A stretch of 64,000 nt of DNA from an uncultured Alistipes sp. (lineage in GTDB: Bacteria > Bacteroidota > Bacteroidia > Bacteroidales > Rikenellaceae), in the NCBI GenBank assembly GCA_944321945.1, contig CALUNE010000003.1, positions 1 through 64,000 on the forward strand, in the 5' to 3' direction. Both the position numbers and the translations under genes were made by a program. The notes under the pieces were generated by a model that did not search any database, had not been told where the DNA came from, and worked only from the letters and a program-made list of their open reading frames with translations. Shown here piece after piece: positions 12,225 to 21,960 of this stretch; the stretch's first letter is position 1; every line of letters begins with the position of its first letter.

Positions 12225-15200
12225 ATGAAACAAAAACTGACCAAACTGCTGTGTTCGGTATTTTTGTTCGCCATGGCCTTGCCAGCTCTGGCGCAGCAAA
12301 ATGACACCCACACAATCACCGGAAAGGTCATCGACAACGACGGGGCTGCCGTTGTCGGCGCAGTCGTAATGGTTTCACCAAGAGAAGCCACGACCACCAA
12401 CACCGAAGGTGTCTACACTCTCGAAGTCAAAAATCCAAAAGCAACGCTTCAGATCTCCTGCATGGGCTACAAATCGGTTTCTGAAGCTATCAACGGACGT
12501 AAAGTCATCGACATTACACTCCAGACCGACAATATGATGCTCGAAGATGTCGTTGTGGTCGGTTACGGCGTGCAGAAAAAAGTCAACCTGACCGGTTCGG
12601 TATCGTCGATCGATTTTGCGAAGACCTCCGACAGCCGTTCGATCGTCAGCACGTCGGCTGCTTTGGCCGGTCTGGCTCCCGGTATGAACGTGACCCAGAG
12701 CTCGGGTCAGCCCGGCTCCGACGGCGCCACGATCCGTATCCGAGGCGACGGTTCGTTCACCTCGAGCGCAAATGGCCCGCTGGTACTGGTCGACGGTATC
12801 GAATGGAGCATGGACAATGTCAACCCGAACGACATCGCATCGATCTCCGTACTGAAGGATGCCGCTTCGGCTTCAATCTATGGTACGCGTGCCGCCAACG
12901 GTGTGATCTTGATCACCACCAAGAACGGTATGGAGGGCAAACCTCAGATCAGCTATTCGTACAAAGGCATTCTGCAGATGCCCTACAACAAGCTCCACTT
13001 CGTATCGGACTATGCCCGTCACATGGAACTCATCAACGAGTCGTGCGACAACATCGGAACCTCGCGCATCTTCTCGCAGTCGAACATCGACCTCTGGCGC
13101 GAAAAGGCACTTGATCCCTACGGCGTAAACGAGTATGGCGTACCCAACTACGCAGCCTATCCCAACACCGACTGGTTCGACGAAATCTTCCAGACCGGCT
13201 ACTCGCAGGAGCACAACCTCTCGATCTCGGGCGGCTCGAAGACGGTTCGCTACCTCATCTCGATGGGTTACCTTGACAACCAGGGTGTCATGGGACGCTT
13301 TGGCATCGACTCCTCGACCCAGAAACTCAACTTCCGTACGAACCTCGAGGCCGACGTGACGAAATGGTTCACCGCCGGTGTACGCATCTTCGGACAGCGT
13401 CAGAGCTATGGTCTGGCGGCTATCTCCAATGCTTTCAACGCACTCTATCAAACCACTCCGGGTGTCTATCCGGGTGATGTCAACGCCTGGGGACGTCCAG
13501 CCTTGAACGCCGAAGAGTCGTCGAACGCCAACAACATCTTCGGCATGATGTACGGCTCGGGCGGTTACAACGTCTCGACGCGTGTCAACGGATCGCTCTA
13601 CGCCAAGTTCCGCCCCCACAAAGACCTCTCGATCGAAGCAACGATGAACTACTCGCCCACCTTCGGCGAAAGACACTCCTACGGCCGCGAAAACGGGTAT
13701 TGGGACTACACGACCGATACGCGCTACTCGAGTTCCGACCTGGCCAACTCGTCGGCATCGAACACCACTTCGAGAAACTATTATATCTCGTCGGAAATTC
13801 TGGCCCGCTACACCAAAACCATCGGCGAGCATGACTTCAGCATCCTGGCCGGTTACTCCGCCATGGAGTACCGCACATGGGGCTGGGGCGTCAGCAAGAA
13901 GGGCGCTACGGATTGGATTCTGAACGACCTGGGCACCTACGAGACCCTCTCCGGATCGTCCAGCACGGCCAAGAACGGCTGGGGTCTGCGCTCCTACTTC
14001 GGACGTATCAACTACTCGTTCAAGGACCGCTACCTGTTCGAGGCCAACCTGCGTGCCGACGGTTCGTCGCGCTTCGGTATCAACAATCGCTTCGGTATCT
14101 TCCCGTCGTTCTCGGCAGGTTGGAAGATCCACGAAGAGAGCTTCATGGACGGCACCGAAGACTGGCTCTCGAACCTCAAACTGCGCGCTTCGTGGGGCGA
14201 GGCCGGTAACAACCAGGGTATCGGCAACTACGCCTGGCAGGCCGTATATGCCACTCAGAACGTCGTAGTCGACGGAAGTGCCACAAAGGGTCTCTACATC
14301 TCCTCGCTGAGCAATGCCGACCTCAAATGGGAGACTACCGCAACGACCGACATCGGCCTCGACCTCGGGTTCTTCGACAATCGACTCACAGCTGAAATCG
14401 ACTATTACCGCAAAAACACCACCGACATCCTCTACACCCCGACCATCTACATGACCATGGGTGAGGTATCGGGTGTACCTTCAAACCTGGGCAGTGTTGT
14501 CAACAACGGTATCGAACTGGCTCTGAACTGGAAGAGCCATATCGGCAAGGACTTCTCCTACTATGCCGGCGTGAACTTCTCCTACAACAAGAACCGCGTC
14601 ACCAAGTTCAAGGGTGATCTGGTCAAGCAGTGGGTCGACGGCGAATACATCAACAACCTCTCCGACGTGACGGCCGGTTACGGCAGCGGCAAGCTCTGCG
14701 AAGGCCATGCTCTGGGCGAGCACTATCTGCGTCGCGTATACAACGGTACCGGAGCCGGTTATTCGGGAGGTGCCGTCGACATCAACGCCGGTCCGAAGGA
14801 CGGTATGATCCGCACCGAAAAGGATTTCCAATGGGTTCAGGCCATGATGGAATCGAGCTATACGTTCAACGGCGTTTCGGCGCTGAGCAAGGACCAGCTC
14901 TGGTACGGCGACATGATCTACGCCGACCGTGACGGCGACGGAAACTACGGCGACGAAGACGACCGCGACTTCAACGGCCGTACGAGCACTCCGTCGTACA
15001 ACCTCGGTCTGAACCTCGGATTCGCATGGAAAGGTCTCGACTTCAACATGACCTGGTCGGGCGCCTTCGACTTCTGGATCATCTACAACGCCCTCTACTA
15101 CAACGGTACCCAGACCACCAACGGCCACGGTATCAGCGAGCGCGTTGCCAACGACCACTACTTCTTCGATCCCGAAAATCCGACCGACTCGCGGACCAAC

Positions 15201-15491
15201 CTCACGGCCACCTACCCGCGTCTGACCTACGGTACGCCGATGAGCAACCGCATCGACAGCGAATTCTACGAATACAAGGGTGACTACCTCAAACTGAAGA
15301 ACATCCAGATCGGCTACACGCTGCCGTCGCACATCACCAAGAAGTTCTTCGTCCAGCAGCTTCGCTTCTTCGTTTCGGGAGAGAACCTGCTGACCATCAC
15401 CGATTATCCCGGCCTCGATCCGGAGAAGGGATCCACGATCGGCTATCCCCTCATGCGTTCAGTAACTTTCGGAGCCCAAATCACATTCTAA
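12225..15491 (+). CDS. SusC/RagA-type TonB-dependent outer-membrane transporter
   Basis: This 1088-residue SusC-family protein imports oligosaccharides with its SusD lid. A signal peptide ends near 'ALPALAQQ'. A carboxypeptidase-regulatory-like domain follows (about 30-105). The TonB-box/plug region begins at 'LEDVVVVGYGVQKKVNLTGSV', with plug motifs 'IRIRGDGSF', 'GPLVLVDGIEW' and 'ISVLKDAASASIYGTRAANGVILITTK'. The C-terminal 22-strand barrel ends '...MRSVTFGAQITF', a terminal aromatic as usual. It sits 48 bases after the GH88 gene and 6 bases before susD, in the same operon. Confidence 0.96.
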   Translation: MKQKLTKLLCSVFLFAMALPALAQQNDTHTITGKVIDNDGAAVVGAVVMVSPREATTTNTEGVYTLEVKNPKATLQISCMGYKSVSEAINGRKVIDITLQTDNMMLEDVVVVGYGVQKKVNLTGSVSSIDFAKTSDSRSIVSTSAALAGLAPGMNVTQSSGQPGSDGATIRIRGDGSFTSSANGPLVLVDGIEWSMDNVNPNDIASISVLKDAASASIYGTRAANGVILITTKNGMEGKPQISYSYKGILQMPYNKLHFVSDYARHMELINESCDNIGTSRIFSQSNIDLWREKALDPYGVNEYGVPNYAAYPNTDWFDEIFQTGYSQEHNLSISGGSKTVRYLISMGYLDNQGVMGRFGIDSSTQKLNFRTNLEADVTKWFTAGVRIFGQRQSYGLAAISNAFNALYQTTPGVYPGDVNAWGRPALNAEESSNANNIFGMMYGSGGYNVSTRVNGSLYAKFRPHKDLSIEATMNYSPTFGERHSYGRENGYWDYTTDTRYSSSDLANSSASNTTSRNYYISSEILARYTKTIGEHDFSILAGYSAMEYRTWGWGVSKKGATDWILNDLGTYETLSGSSSTAKNGWGLRSYFGRINYSFKDRYLFEANLRADGSSRFGINNRFGIFPSFSAGWKIHEESFMDGTEDWLSNLKLRASWGEAGNNQGIGNYAWQAVYATQNVVVDGSATKGLYISSLSNADLKWETTATTDIGLDLGFFDNRLTAEIDYYRKNTTDILYTPTIYMTMGEVSGVPSNLGSVVNNGIELALNWKSHIGKDFSYYAGVNFSYNKNRVTKFKGDLVKQWVDGEYINNLSDVTAGYGSGKLCEGHALGEHYLRRVYNGTGAGYSGGAVDINAGPKDGMIRTEKDFQWVQAMMESSYTFNGVSALSKDQLWYGDMIYADRDGDGNYGDEDDRDFNGRTSTPSYNLGLNLGFAWKGLDFNMTWSGAFDFWIIYNALYYNGTQTTNGHGISERVANDHYFFDPENPTDSRTNLTATYPRLTYGTPMSNRIDSEFYEYKGDYLKLKNIQIGYTLPSHITKKFFVQQLRFFVSGENLLTITDYPGLDPEKGSTIGYPLMRSVTFGAQITF

Positions 15492-15497
15492 AACACC

Positions 15498-17318
15498 ATG
15501 AAAAAGATATATAACACCCTCCTCGTCGCAGTTGCCGCCCTGACGGCCACCTCCTGCGTGGATCTGCTCAACACCTCGCCCGAGAACCAGATTGCCAGTG
15601 AGAACATGTGGACGACGCCCGAACTTGCCCTGAAGGGCATGAACGGACTCTACGAGACCTTCTACAACCGCAAGCAGAGCAACGGTACCCAGGTGCGTTC
15701 GGAGAACCTCGACGGCCTGAACAAGTACGGTATCGAAGCCCTCGGTTTCTGCACCGACTACTACGCCAACAACTACCCGATCTACCTGCTCTACAACCAG
15801 GCCAAATCGGCCAATGACTGGCAGATCAACCACGAATGGAAGTTCTGCTACACGATCGTACACGCCGCCAACGATGCCATTGCCAACCTGCAGAAGGCTG
15901 GTCTGGATGATGTGACCTACGACCGATATCTGTGCGAAGCCAAGTTCATCCGCGCATGGGCCTACTCGCGTCTGAACAAGTTCTGGCAGGGCGTTCCGGT
16001 CTATCTGGAACCCATCTCCAACGAAGAGTGCACGCGCACCCAGGAGACGGCCGACTACGTGTGGCGCGAAGTAGTACTGCCAGACCTGAACGACTGCATC
16101 AACAGCGCGAACTTCCCCAACAACACACTGACCGAGAACTACGGTCGTCCGTCGAAAGGCGCCGCCTATGCCCTGCGTGGCATGGCCTACATGTGGCTCA
16201 AGGAGTGGCAGAACGCCGCCAATGACTTCAGCCAGGTCAGCAAATGCGGATACGACCTCTGGCAGGGCGAATACGCCGACTTCTTCACTGCCACCAACGA
16301 AAAGGACAACGAGATGATCTTCGCCATCCAGTACGACGAGGAATCGGGCTACTGCGACAACATTCAGCAGGCCGTCGGCGCCCGTGACACCTACGGCGGC
16401 TGGGACGAAGTGAAACCCGCAGCCGATTTTGTCGACTACTATCAGAATGCCGACGGTTCGAAGTTCGAGTGGAACCAGGTTCCGGGTCTCGAGGACTGGG
16501 ACAAACTCACGGCCAAGCAGCGTGCCGTCTTCTTCTGCCGCGACGGTCTGAAAAGCAACTCCGCCCTCTCGTCGCAGAAGACCCAGGCCATCAGCGTCTG
16601 CGGTCAGGACACTTTCGACAAGTACTACCTCGATGACGGAAATGAAGCCCGCATCAAGGCCGCCTACGAGAACCGTGACCCACGTCTGAAGCAGACGATC
16701 CTGACCCCCTACGAGCTCATCGACTGCTATACGCCCAACTACAACAACGACGAAAACATGATCGGCAAGGCTCTCCGCTGGCCACTCTACCAACAGGGAA
16801 CCGATGGCGGCGACTTCTGGCTCGACAAGCGTACATCGGCCTACTACTGCTATCGCAAATATGTCTACTTCCTGAAGGGCGATCTGATCGACCGTCAGCG
16901 CTGCCACACCGACTTCCCGCTGATCCGCTACACGGACGTGCTGCTGCAGTGGGCCGAGGCGCTGATCGAGCTGAACGACTTCTCGACAGCCAAGAATCTG
17001 ATCGACCAGGTGCGCACACGTGCCCACATGCCGGGCATCCAGATCGGTTCACTCGAGGAGATGCGCGAAGCGGTTCGTTACGAGCGCCGCGTAGAGTTCC
17101 CGGTAGAGGCTTTGAACTACTTCGACGAAGTGCGCTGGGGCACCTACAAGGAGACCAAGTTCCAGGGTAAGGACATCCACGGCGGTCAATCGTGGTGGGG
17201 TGACGATACGGTCGAATATCCCTGGTACTGGAACGACTGCCTCTGGCCGTGGAGTGTTCCGCAGGGTGAATACCAGCGTAATCCGGCCCTGTCGATACTC
17301 CCGGGATGGGTCTATTGA
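15498..17318 (+). CDS. SusD/RagB-type surface glycan-binding lipoprotein
   Basis: This 606-residue SusD homologue forms the extracellular lid on the adjacent SusC. The signal peptide has a lipobox at 'TATSC' (Cys20). TPR-like helical segments carry family motifs: 'EAKFIRAWAYSRLNKFWQGVPVY', 'GAAYALRGMAYMWLKEWQNA' and near the end 'LIRYTDVLLQWAEALIELN' plus 'VRYERRVEFPVEALNYFDEVRWG'. It is toward the long end for the family. The gap to SusC is 6 bases, so the pair is translationally close. Confidence 0.95.
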   Translation: MKKIYNTLLVAVAALTATSCVDLLNTSPENQIASENMWTTPELALKGMNGLYETFYNRKQSNGTQVRSENLDGLNKYGIEALGFCTDYYANNYPIYLLYNQAKSANDWQINHEWKFCYTIVHAANDAIANLQKAGLDDVTYDRYLCEAKFIRAWAYSRLNKFWQGVPVYLEPISNEECTRTQETADYVWREVVLPDLNDCINSANFPNNTLTENYGRPSKGAAYALRGMAYMWLKEWQNAANDFSQVSKCGYDLWQGEYADFFTATNEKDNEMIFAIQYDEESGYCDNIQQAVGARDTYGGWDEVKPAADFVDYYQNADGSKFEWNQVPGLEDWDKLTAKQRAVFFCRDGLKSNSALSSQKTQAISVCGQDTFDKYYLDDGNEARIKAAYENRDPRLKQTILTPYELIDCYTPNYNNDENMIGKALRWPLYQQGTDGGDFWLDKRTSAYYCYRKYVYFLKGDLIDRQRCHTDFPLIRYTDVLLQWAEALIELNDFSTAKNLIDQVRTRAHMPGIQIGSLEEMREAVRYERRVEFPVEALNYFDEVRWGTYKETKFQGKDIHGGQSWWGDDTVEYPWYWNDCLWPWSVPQGEYQRNPALSILPGWVY

Positions 17319-17357
17319 TGCGACTAACCGATTCAACACCTGAAAATACCAAACCTT

Positions 17358-17837
17358 ATGAAAAAGTATCTATTGATTACCGTTGCACTCGTTCTGGGAT
17401 TCTTCGGCGGATCCTGCGGCGACTCTTCGTCAGACTCGGACAGCGGCAGCACAGGAAATGCCCCGACCGTAAAGATCGAAGCAAGCAACATTGCAGACAA
17501 CAAGGCAACCATCACCGCCTCGCTGACCAGCGGCGATTTCTACGGCGCCAAGGTCATTACCGGCATTCGCATTTCCACGCTGGACTTCGACTATACGCGT
17601 GAAATTCAACTCATCAAGTACGTCGAAGCGAATGGTACCGCGATCGACGGACTGCCCTACACTACCGAACTGAGCGGTCTGGTCTTCGAACAGGACTACT
17701 TGTGCGCCGTAATCGTCTACGACGGCACGGGCCGCGCCTGCGCCTCGAGCTATGTCACTTTCACGGCCGATGGTGTCCCGGAAGGTATCAGCGACGAGAA
17801 CTCCGCCGGCAATCTCGAAGACAATCCGCAGCAATAA
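17358..17837 (+). CDS. small lipoprotein with Ig/Fn3-like domain, SusE-position protein
   Basis: This 159-residue protein has a lipoprotein signal ending at Cys20 (GGSCGD) and a Ser/Asp-rich linker. It then has one beta-rich domain whose pattern (VKIEASNIADNKATITASL ... LSGLVFEQDYLCAVIVYDGTGRA) resembles Fn3/PKD-like domains of surface glycan-binding proteins. Its place directly after susD is where SusE/SusF-type binding lipoproteins are found. Binding to the target glycan is inferred; no catalytic motif is seen. Confidence 0.7.
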   Translation: MKKYLLITVALVLGFFGGSCGDSSSDSDSGSTGNAPTVKIEASNIADNKATITASLTSGDFYGAKVITGIRISTLDFDYTREIQLIKYVEANGTAIDGLPYTTELSGLVFEQDYLCAVIVYDGTGRACASSYVTFTADGVPEGISDENSAGNLEDNPQQ

Positions 17838-17858
17838 TCTCCTAAATGAATCGAAGTC

Positions 17859-19886
17859 ATGAAAAAATTACTTTATACCTCGGGAATCGTTCTGCTGGCT
17901 TTGAGTTCCTGCACAACAGAAGAGCCGGAGATGAACGCCGCCCCGGAAAACGGTAAAAACAGCATCACCTTCGTCGGTGAGACCTTTGCCCCCGGAACCC
18001 GCATCGAAATCGGGGACAAGGAGGGATCCACCTATCCCGTTCTGTGGAGCGCAGGCGATAAGATCGGCATCATCTCGCCCGTAGAGACCACCTTCCAGAA
18101 TGCCAGCGCCACGCTCAATGCCAGTGACGCGGGCAAGAACAGCGGAATCTTCGTACTCGATACGGAGACTCCGGTCGAGACCAAGATGGATCTGATCATC
18201 TACTACCCCTACAGCAGTTTCACCTCCTACAGCGAGGGGGCTCTGCACTCGGTTGTCCCGATGGAGCAGAAACAGGCCAGTCCGAACGACAACACGCACG
18301 TCGGCAAATACACGCTGGCCTACGCTACCTCGTCGATCGACCCCGCTCTGGCCGAAGAGGGCAAATCCCCGACGGTGAACTTCTCGCTCAAGCATGCAGT
18401 TGCCTATGTGAAGTTCGTCGTTTCGAGCTCGGAATTCGCATCATACAAGCTCAACGGCGTCTCGCTGTGGAGCGAAGGTGAGGCCATTGCCGGCGACATC
18501 GCCGTCAATCTCTCCACCGGTGAGACCAAGACCGAAACCCCGCGCAACTATGCAACAGTGCTGGTCGAGGAGCCCCAGGCCCTCTCGTCGACCCAGGAGC
18601 TGTGGCTGGTCACCCTGCCCGTGGATCTGACGGGCAAGGAGGTCTACGCCTCGATCTCGATGAGTGACGGCACGAAGAACGTCACCATTCCCCGCAAGAT
18701 CGATGTCAAGCAGCTGAAGGCCAATGCCGTCAATACGATCACGCTGTCGAACGTTAGCATGGCCGACAACACCATTCCGTGGTACGAGCCCGAAGAGACG
18801 CGTTACCTGGCTGCCGGTTGGGCCTATGGCGAGGCCAATACCTTCGTCACGACGACGGACGGAGAGGAGATCACCATCGACGTCAAGGCTCGCGGCTACT
18901 TCAACGGTTGCGAAGAGCCCAAATACGCCAAGATCATCTTTACGAACAACCTCAACGGCACGAACTACACCCTGGCCATCAACGGCAAGCGCAACAATCC
19001 CGAATCGCCGAGTGACTACGCAGAAGACGTGGAAATCAGCAGCGATTACACGCTGACAATCAAGACCTCGAAGGGAAGCTACGAAGGTTGGTTCGGAAAA
19101 GTAGGTATCATGAATGCAGAAAAAGAGTATATTTGGGCATTCAACGTATGGTATCTCCCCGGCGGTATCGTAGAGCATACCTACAAGAATGGCGTGGTGA
19201 TGGATCGCTACATTGGCGACAGCTACGCTCCGGACTATACCAACTGGCACGGTGTGGGTGCCTACTTCCAGTGGGGCCGTCCGTTCGCCTTCTCGTGGGG
19301 CAGCACCACCTACAAGGTCAAAACGACCGACGTCACCGACCTGAAGATTTCGGCCAATAACCCGGATTATTTCTACAAGACGGATGGTGCCGAACTCCAC
19401 AACGGCGACTGGTGGCTGGGGGACTGGCAGGGTGCCCGCACGGATCGTAAGGACGACTTCTGGGGCAATCCCAACACCACGGCTCAGGCCGGATCGCCCG
19501 ACAAGGGAACCAAATCGATCTTCGACCCGTGTCCGAAGGGCTGGATGGTAGCATCACCGACCATTTACAAGGAGGTAATTGAAGGAAAGGAGAGCGCTTT
19601 TGAGACGAATGGATCCGTACAGTCGATGATCTACAAATACGATGGCATCAACAAGGCCTACTGGCATTTCAGCGGTCTGAAATGGGCTTCGTCGGGAGGT
19701 AACCCCAACAACAACATGAACGATATTGTCGGTGTTTGGTCGAACTCCTCGTATCACGGATACGACGCCTCGGATCACAACGTCTACCAGATCTACTACC
19801 GCACCTCGCAGGGAACGTGGAGCGACGCAGGTGGTCGTGCCGCCGGCATGTCGGTACGTTGCATGAAAGATAATGATAACCGATAG
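17859..19886 (+). CDS. fimbrillin-like lipoprotein with C-terminal FISUMP-type domain
   Basis: This 675-residue lipoprotein (lipobox Cys18, 'LALSSC') has two parts. The N-terminal half (about 30-300) resembles the fimbrillin/FimB-like beta-sandwich family of Bacteroidota: 'TRIEIGDKEGSTYPVLWSAGDKIGIIS', 'VNFSLKHAVAYVKFVV', 'VNTITLSNVSM'. The C-terminal half (about 430-675) shows the motif set 'FDPCPKGWMV' ... 'GMSVRCMKD' typical of the FISUMP-type domain in many Bacteroidota surface lipoproteins. In this operon it is probably an extra surface glycan-binding or adhesion protein. No enzyme motif is visible. Confidence 0.72.
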   Translation: MKKLLYTSGIVLLALSSCTTEEPEMNAAPENGKNSITFVGETFAPGTRIEIGDKEGSTYPVLWSAGDKIGIISPVETTFQNASATLNASDAGKNSGIFVLDTETPVETKMDLIIYYPYSSFTSYSEGALHSVVPMEQKQASPNDNTHVGKYTLAYATSSIDPALAEEGKSPTVNFSLKHAVAYVKFVVSSSEFASYKLNGVSLWSEGEAIAGDIAVNLSTGETKTETPRNYATVLVEEPQALSSTQELWLVTLPVDLTGKEVYASISMSDGTKNVTIPRKIDVKQLKANAVNTITLSNVSMADNTIPWYEPEETRYLAAGWAYGEANTFVTTTDGEEITIDVKARGYFNGCEEPKYAKIIFTNNLNGTNYTLAINGKRNNPESPSDYAEDVEISSDYTLTIKTSKGSYEGWFGKVGIMNAEKEYIWAFNVWYLPGGIVEHTYKNGVVMDRYIGDSYAPDYTNWHGVGAYFQWGRPFAFSWGSTTYKVKTTDVTDLKISANNPDYFYKTDGAELHNGDWWLGDWQGARTDRKDDFWGNPNTTAQAGSPDKGTKSIFDPCPKGWMVASPTIYKEVIEGKESAFETNGSVQSMIYKYDGINKAYWHFSGLKWASSGGNPNNNMNDIVGVWSNSSYHGYDASDHNVYQIYYRTSQGTWSDAGGRAAGMSVRCMKDNDNR

Positions 19887-19915
19887 TAACACAAAACTCT
19901 CACACGGCTGATGCC

Positions 19916-19950
19916 ACGGGGCTGTCCGACCAAAGGTCAGACAGCCCCGT
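19916..19950 (+). terminator. strong intra-operon hairpin without U-tract
   Basis: An 11-bp perfect stem (19916-19926 with 19940-19950) is extended inward by partial pairing. It lies 30 bases after the preceding stop. No T-run follows, so it may be a 3'-end-stabilising or attenuating hairpin rather than a full terminator. It would allow higher SusCD than lyase expression. Confidence 0.6.
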
Positions 19951-20019
19951 CATCACCCGGAAACTGCCAAAACGACATTCCTGCACCAGAAAGCAATCAC
20001 CACTGAATACGAAAACCTT

Positions 20020-21960
20020 ATGAAACTGTTAACAAGAGCAATTTGGATCGTGGCCCTGTTCTGCACGCTGTCGGCCTGCTCGAGCGACGACAAGGCTACC
20101 TACACCCCCGGAAGCGGAGGCACCTCACAAGACGGCGGAGATGGAGGTAACACCCCGAGCGGTGTGGGTGACTACTCGCAGCTTACGGCGGCCAATCACC
20201 CCCGAATCATCATGACCGAAGACGATGTCACGGCCATTCGCACCAAACTCGACGCAGGAACAGACGCCAATCTGAAGGCCCTGCACGACTGTATCATCAC
20301 CTATGCCGACAAAGCAGTGACAGCCAAGGATCTCGTCTATCAGCTGGCCGGGAAACGACTGCTCGATGTCTCGACCGAAGCCGCCAACCGGATCATCTCC
20401 TGCTCGTACGCCTACCGACTTACGGGCGAAACGAAATACCTCGACAAGGCCAAAAAGGATATTCAGACGGTTTGCGCCTTCAAGGACTGGAACTCGGCCA
20501 CACACTTCCTCGACGGAGCAGAGATGGCTCATGGCGTAGGTATCGGTTACGACTGGCTCTACAACGAACTGGACGATGCGACCAAGAAAAGCGCCGAAAA
20601 AGCCATTCAGGACTATGCGTTCTACTGCGCACTGAACGGCAAGTGGAACCTCAACTTCTACGAATCGGCCACCAACTGGAACCAGGTCTGCAACGGCGGA
20701 CTGGTCGTAGCGGCAATGGCCATCTACGAGACCTGCACGGATCAGGCCCAGCAGATCATCGACAAGGCTATCGAAAGCAATGCCGCAGCCGTCTCCGAGA
20801 TGTACGATCCCGACGGCAACTACCCCGAAGGCTACGGCTACTGGGGCTATGGCACCGCCTTCGAGTGCATCATGCTCGCCGCCATGGAGTCCTGCACCGG
20901 AACCGACAACGGATTGGCCAGTTCAGACGGATTCAAGAAAACCGGCAAGTGGATTCTCTTCATGGAGGGCATGAACAAGGAGGCCTTCAACTATTGCGAC
21001 TGCGCTCCGTCGAGTGTCGCCATGCCGGCCCTGTGGTACCTGGCCTACAAGTTCAACGACCAGTCGCTGCTCTACGGCGAGCTGATCAAACTCAACGATG
21101 GACGCTACACATCCTCCGATGGTTTGAAATACCTTCCCATGGCCGCCGTTTATGCCAGCAAGTTCGACCTGAACTCCGTCACTCCGCCGACCGACAAACT
21201 CTGGAGCGGGAAGGGCATCAATCCGGTGGTGCTGGTCCACAGCGACTGGAGCTTCTCCGACACGGACAAGTTCCTCGGCATGAAGGCCGGACGCGCCAAC
21301 TACAGCCATGGACACATGGATGTCGGATCGTTCGTCTACGATGCCTACGGCACCCGCTGGTCGGCCGATCTGGGGCTGCAGAGCTACGGAACAATCGAAA
21401 ACGTCACGCTGCCCGGTTATACCGGCAATTTCGGCAGCTATGATCAGGGGTCGTTCCGCTGGGCCGTCTTCCGCTACAACAACTACAACCACAGCACCAT
21501 CACGATCAACGATGCCCTGCACAAGGCCAGCGGACGCGCCGAAATCACCGGCGTGATCAACTCCGAGACTTCGCGGGGTGCCACGATCGACATGACCGAC
21601 ATCCTCGACGACGAGTGCGAAAAGGCCACCCGGACCATCACGCTCGACAACGATACGGATCTGATCGTCAAGGACCAGATCAAGGCCTACTACAACAAGG
21701 CGGCCGACGTGCGCTGGACGATGGTCACCAAGGCCATGCCGGTCGTGGAATCGAATCGGATCGTGCTGCAGGGAAAGACCAAGAACCTCTACCTGACGGT
21801 CACGAGCGAAAAAGGCGTCAAAATCACCCTGAAGACATGGTCGACGGTCGGCGAATCGTACGACGCCAGCAACGCCGGTTATTATGAAGCCGGATTCGAA
21901 GCCCGTGTCACCTCGGGACAGACCGACACATTCACCGTAAAACTCTCACCCAACGAATGA
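20020..21960 (+). CDS. heparinase II/III-family polysaccharide lyase, lipoprotein
   Basis: This 646-residue lipoprotein (lipobox Cys20, then a Gly/Ser-rich linker) has an N-terminal alpha/alpha-toroid region: 'ANHPRIIMTEDDVTAIRTKL', 'GIGYDWLYNEL', 'TNWNQVCNGG', 'YPEGYGYWGYGTAF'. A C-terminal beta-sandwich starts with the heparinase II/III motif 'NYSHGHMDVGSFVYDAYGTR' (H430, H432, D434). Such enzymes beta-eliminate at uronic acids in glycosaminoglycans, alginate or related polymers. The GH88 upstream would remove the resulting unsaturated residue. Exact PL family and substrate cannot be told; hyaluronan/chondroitin/heparosan-like polymers are candidates. No sulfatase is encoded nearby. Confidence 0.85.
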   Translation: MKLLTRAIWIVALFCTLSACSSDDKATYTPGSGGTSQDGGDGGNTPSGVGDYSQLTAANHPRIIMTEDDVTAIRTKLDAGTDANLKALHDCIITYADKAVTAKDLVYQLAGKRLLDVSTEAANRIISCSYAYRLTGETKYLDKAKKDIQTVCAFKDWNSATHFLDGAEMAHGVGIGYDWLYNELDDATKKSAEKAIQDYAFYCALNGKWNLNFYESATNWNQVCNGGLVVAAMAIYETCTDQAQQIIDKAIESNAAAVSEMYDPDGNYPEGYGYWGYGTAFECIMLAAMESCTGTDNGLASSDGFKKTGKWILFMEGMNKEAFNYCDCAPSSVAMPALWYLAYKFNDQSLLYGELIKLNDGRYTSSDGLKYLPMAAVYASKFDLNSVTPPTDKLWSGKGINPVVLVHSDWSFSDTDKFLGMKAGRANYSHGHMDVGSFVYDAYGTRWSADLGLQSYGTIENVTLPGYTGNFGSYDQGSFRWAVFRYNNYNHSTITINDALHKASGRAEITGVINSETSRGATIDMTDILDDECEKATRTITLDNDTDLIVKDQIKAYYNKAADVRWTMVTKAMPVVESNRIVLQGKTKNLYLTVTSEKGVKITLKTWSTVGESYDASNAGYYEAGFEARVTSGQTDTFTVKLSPNE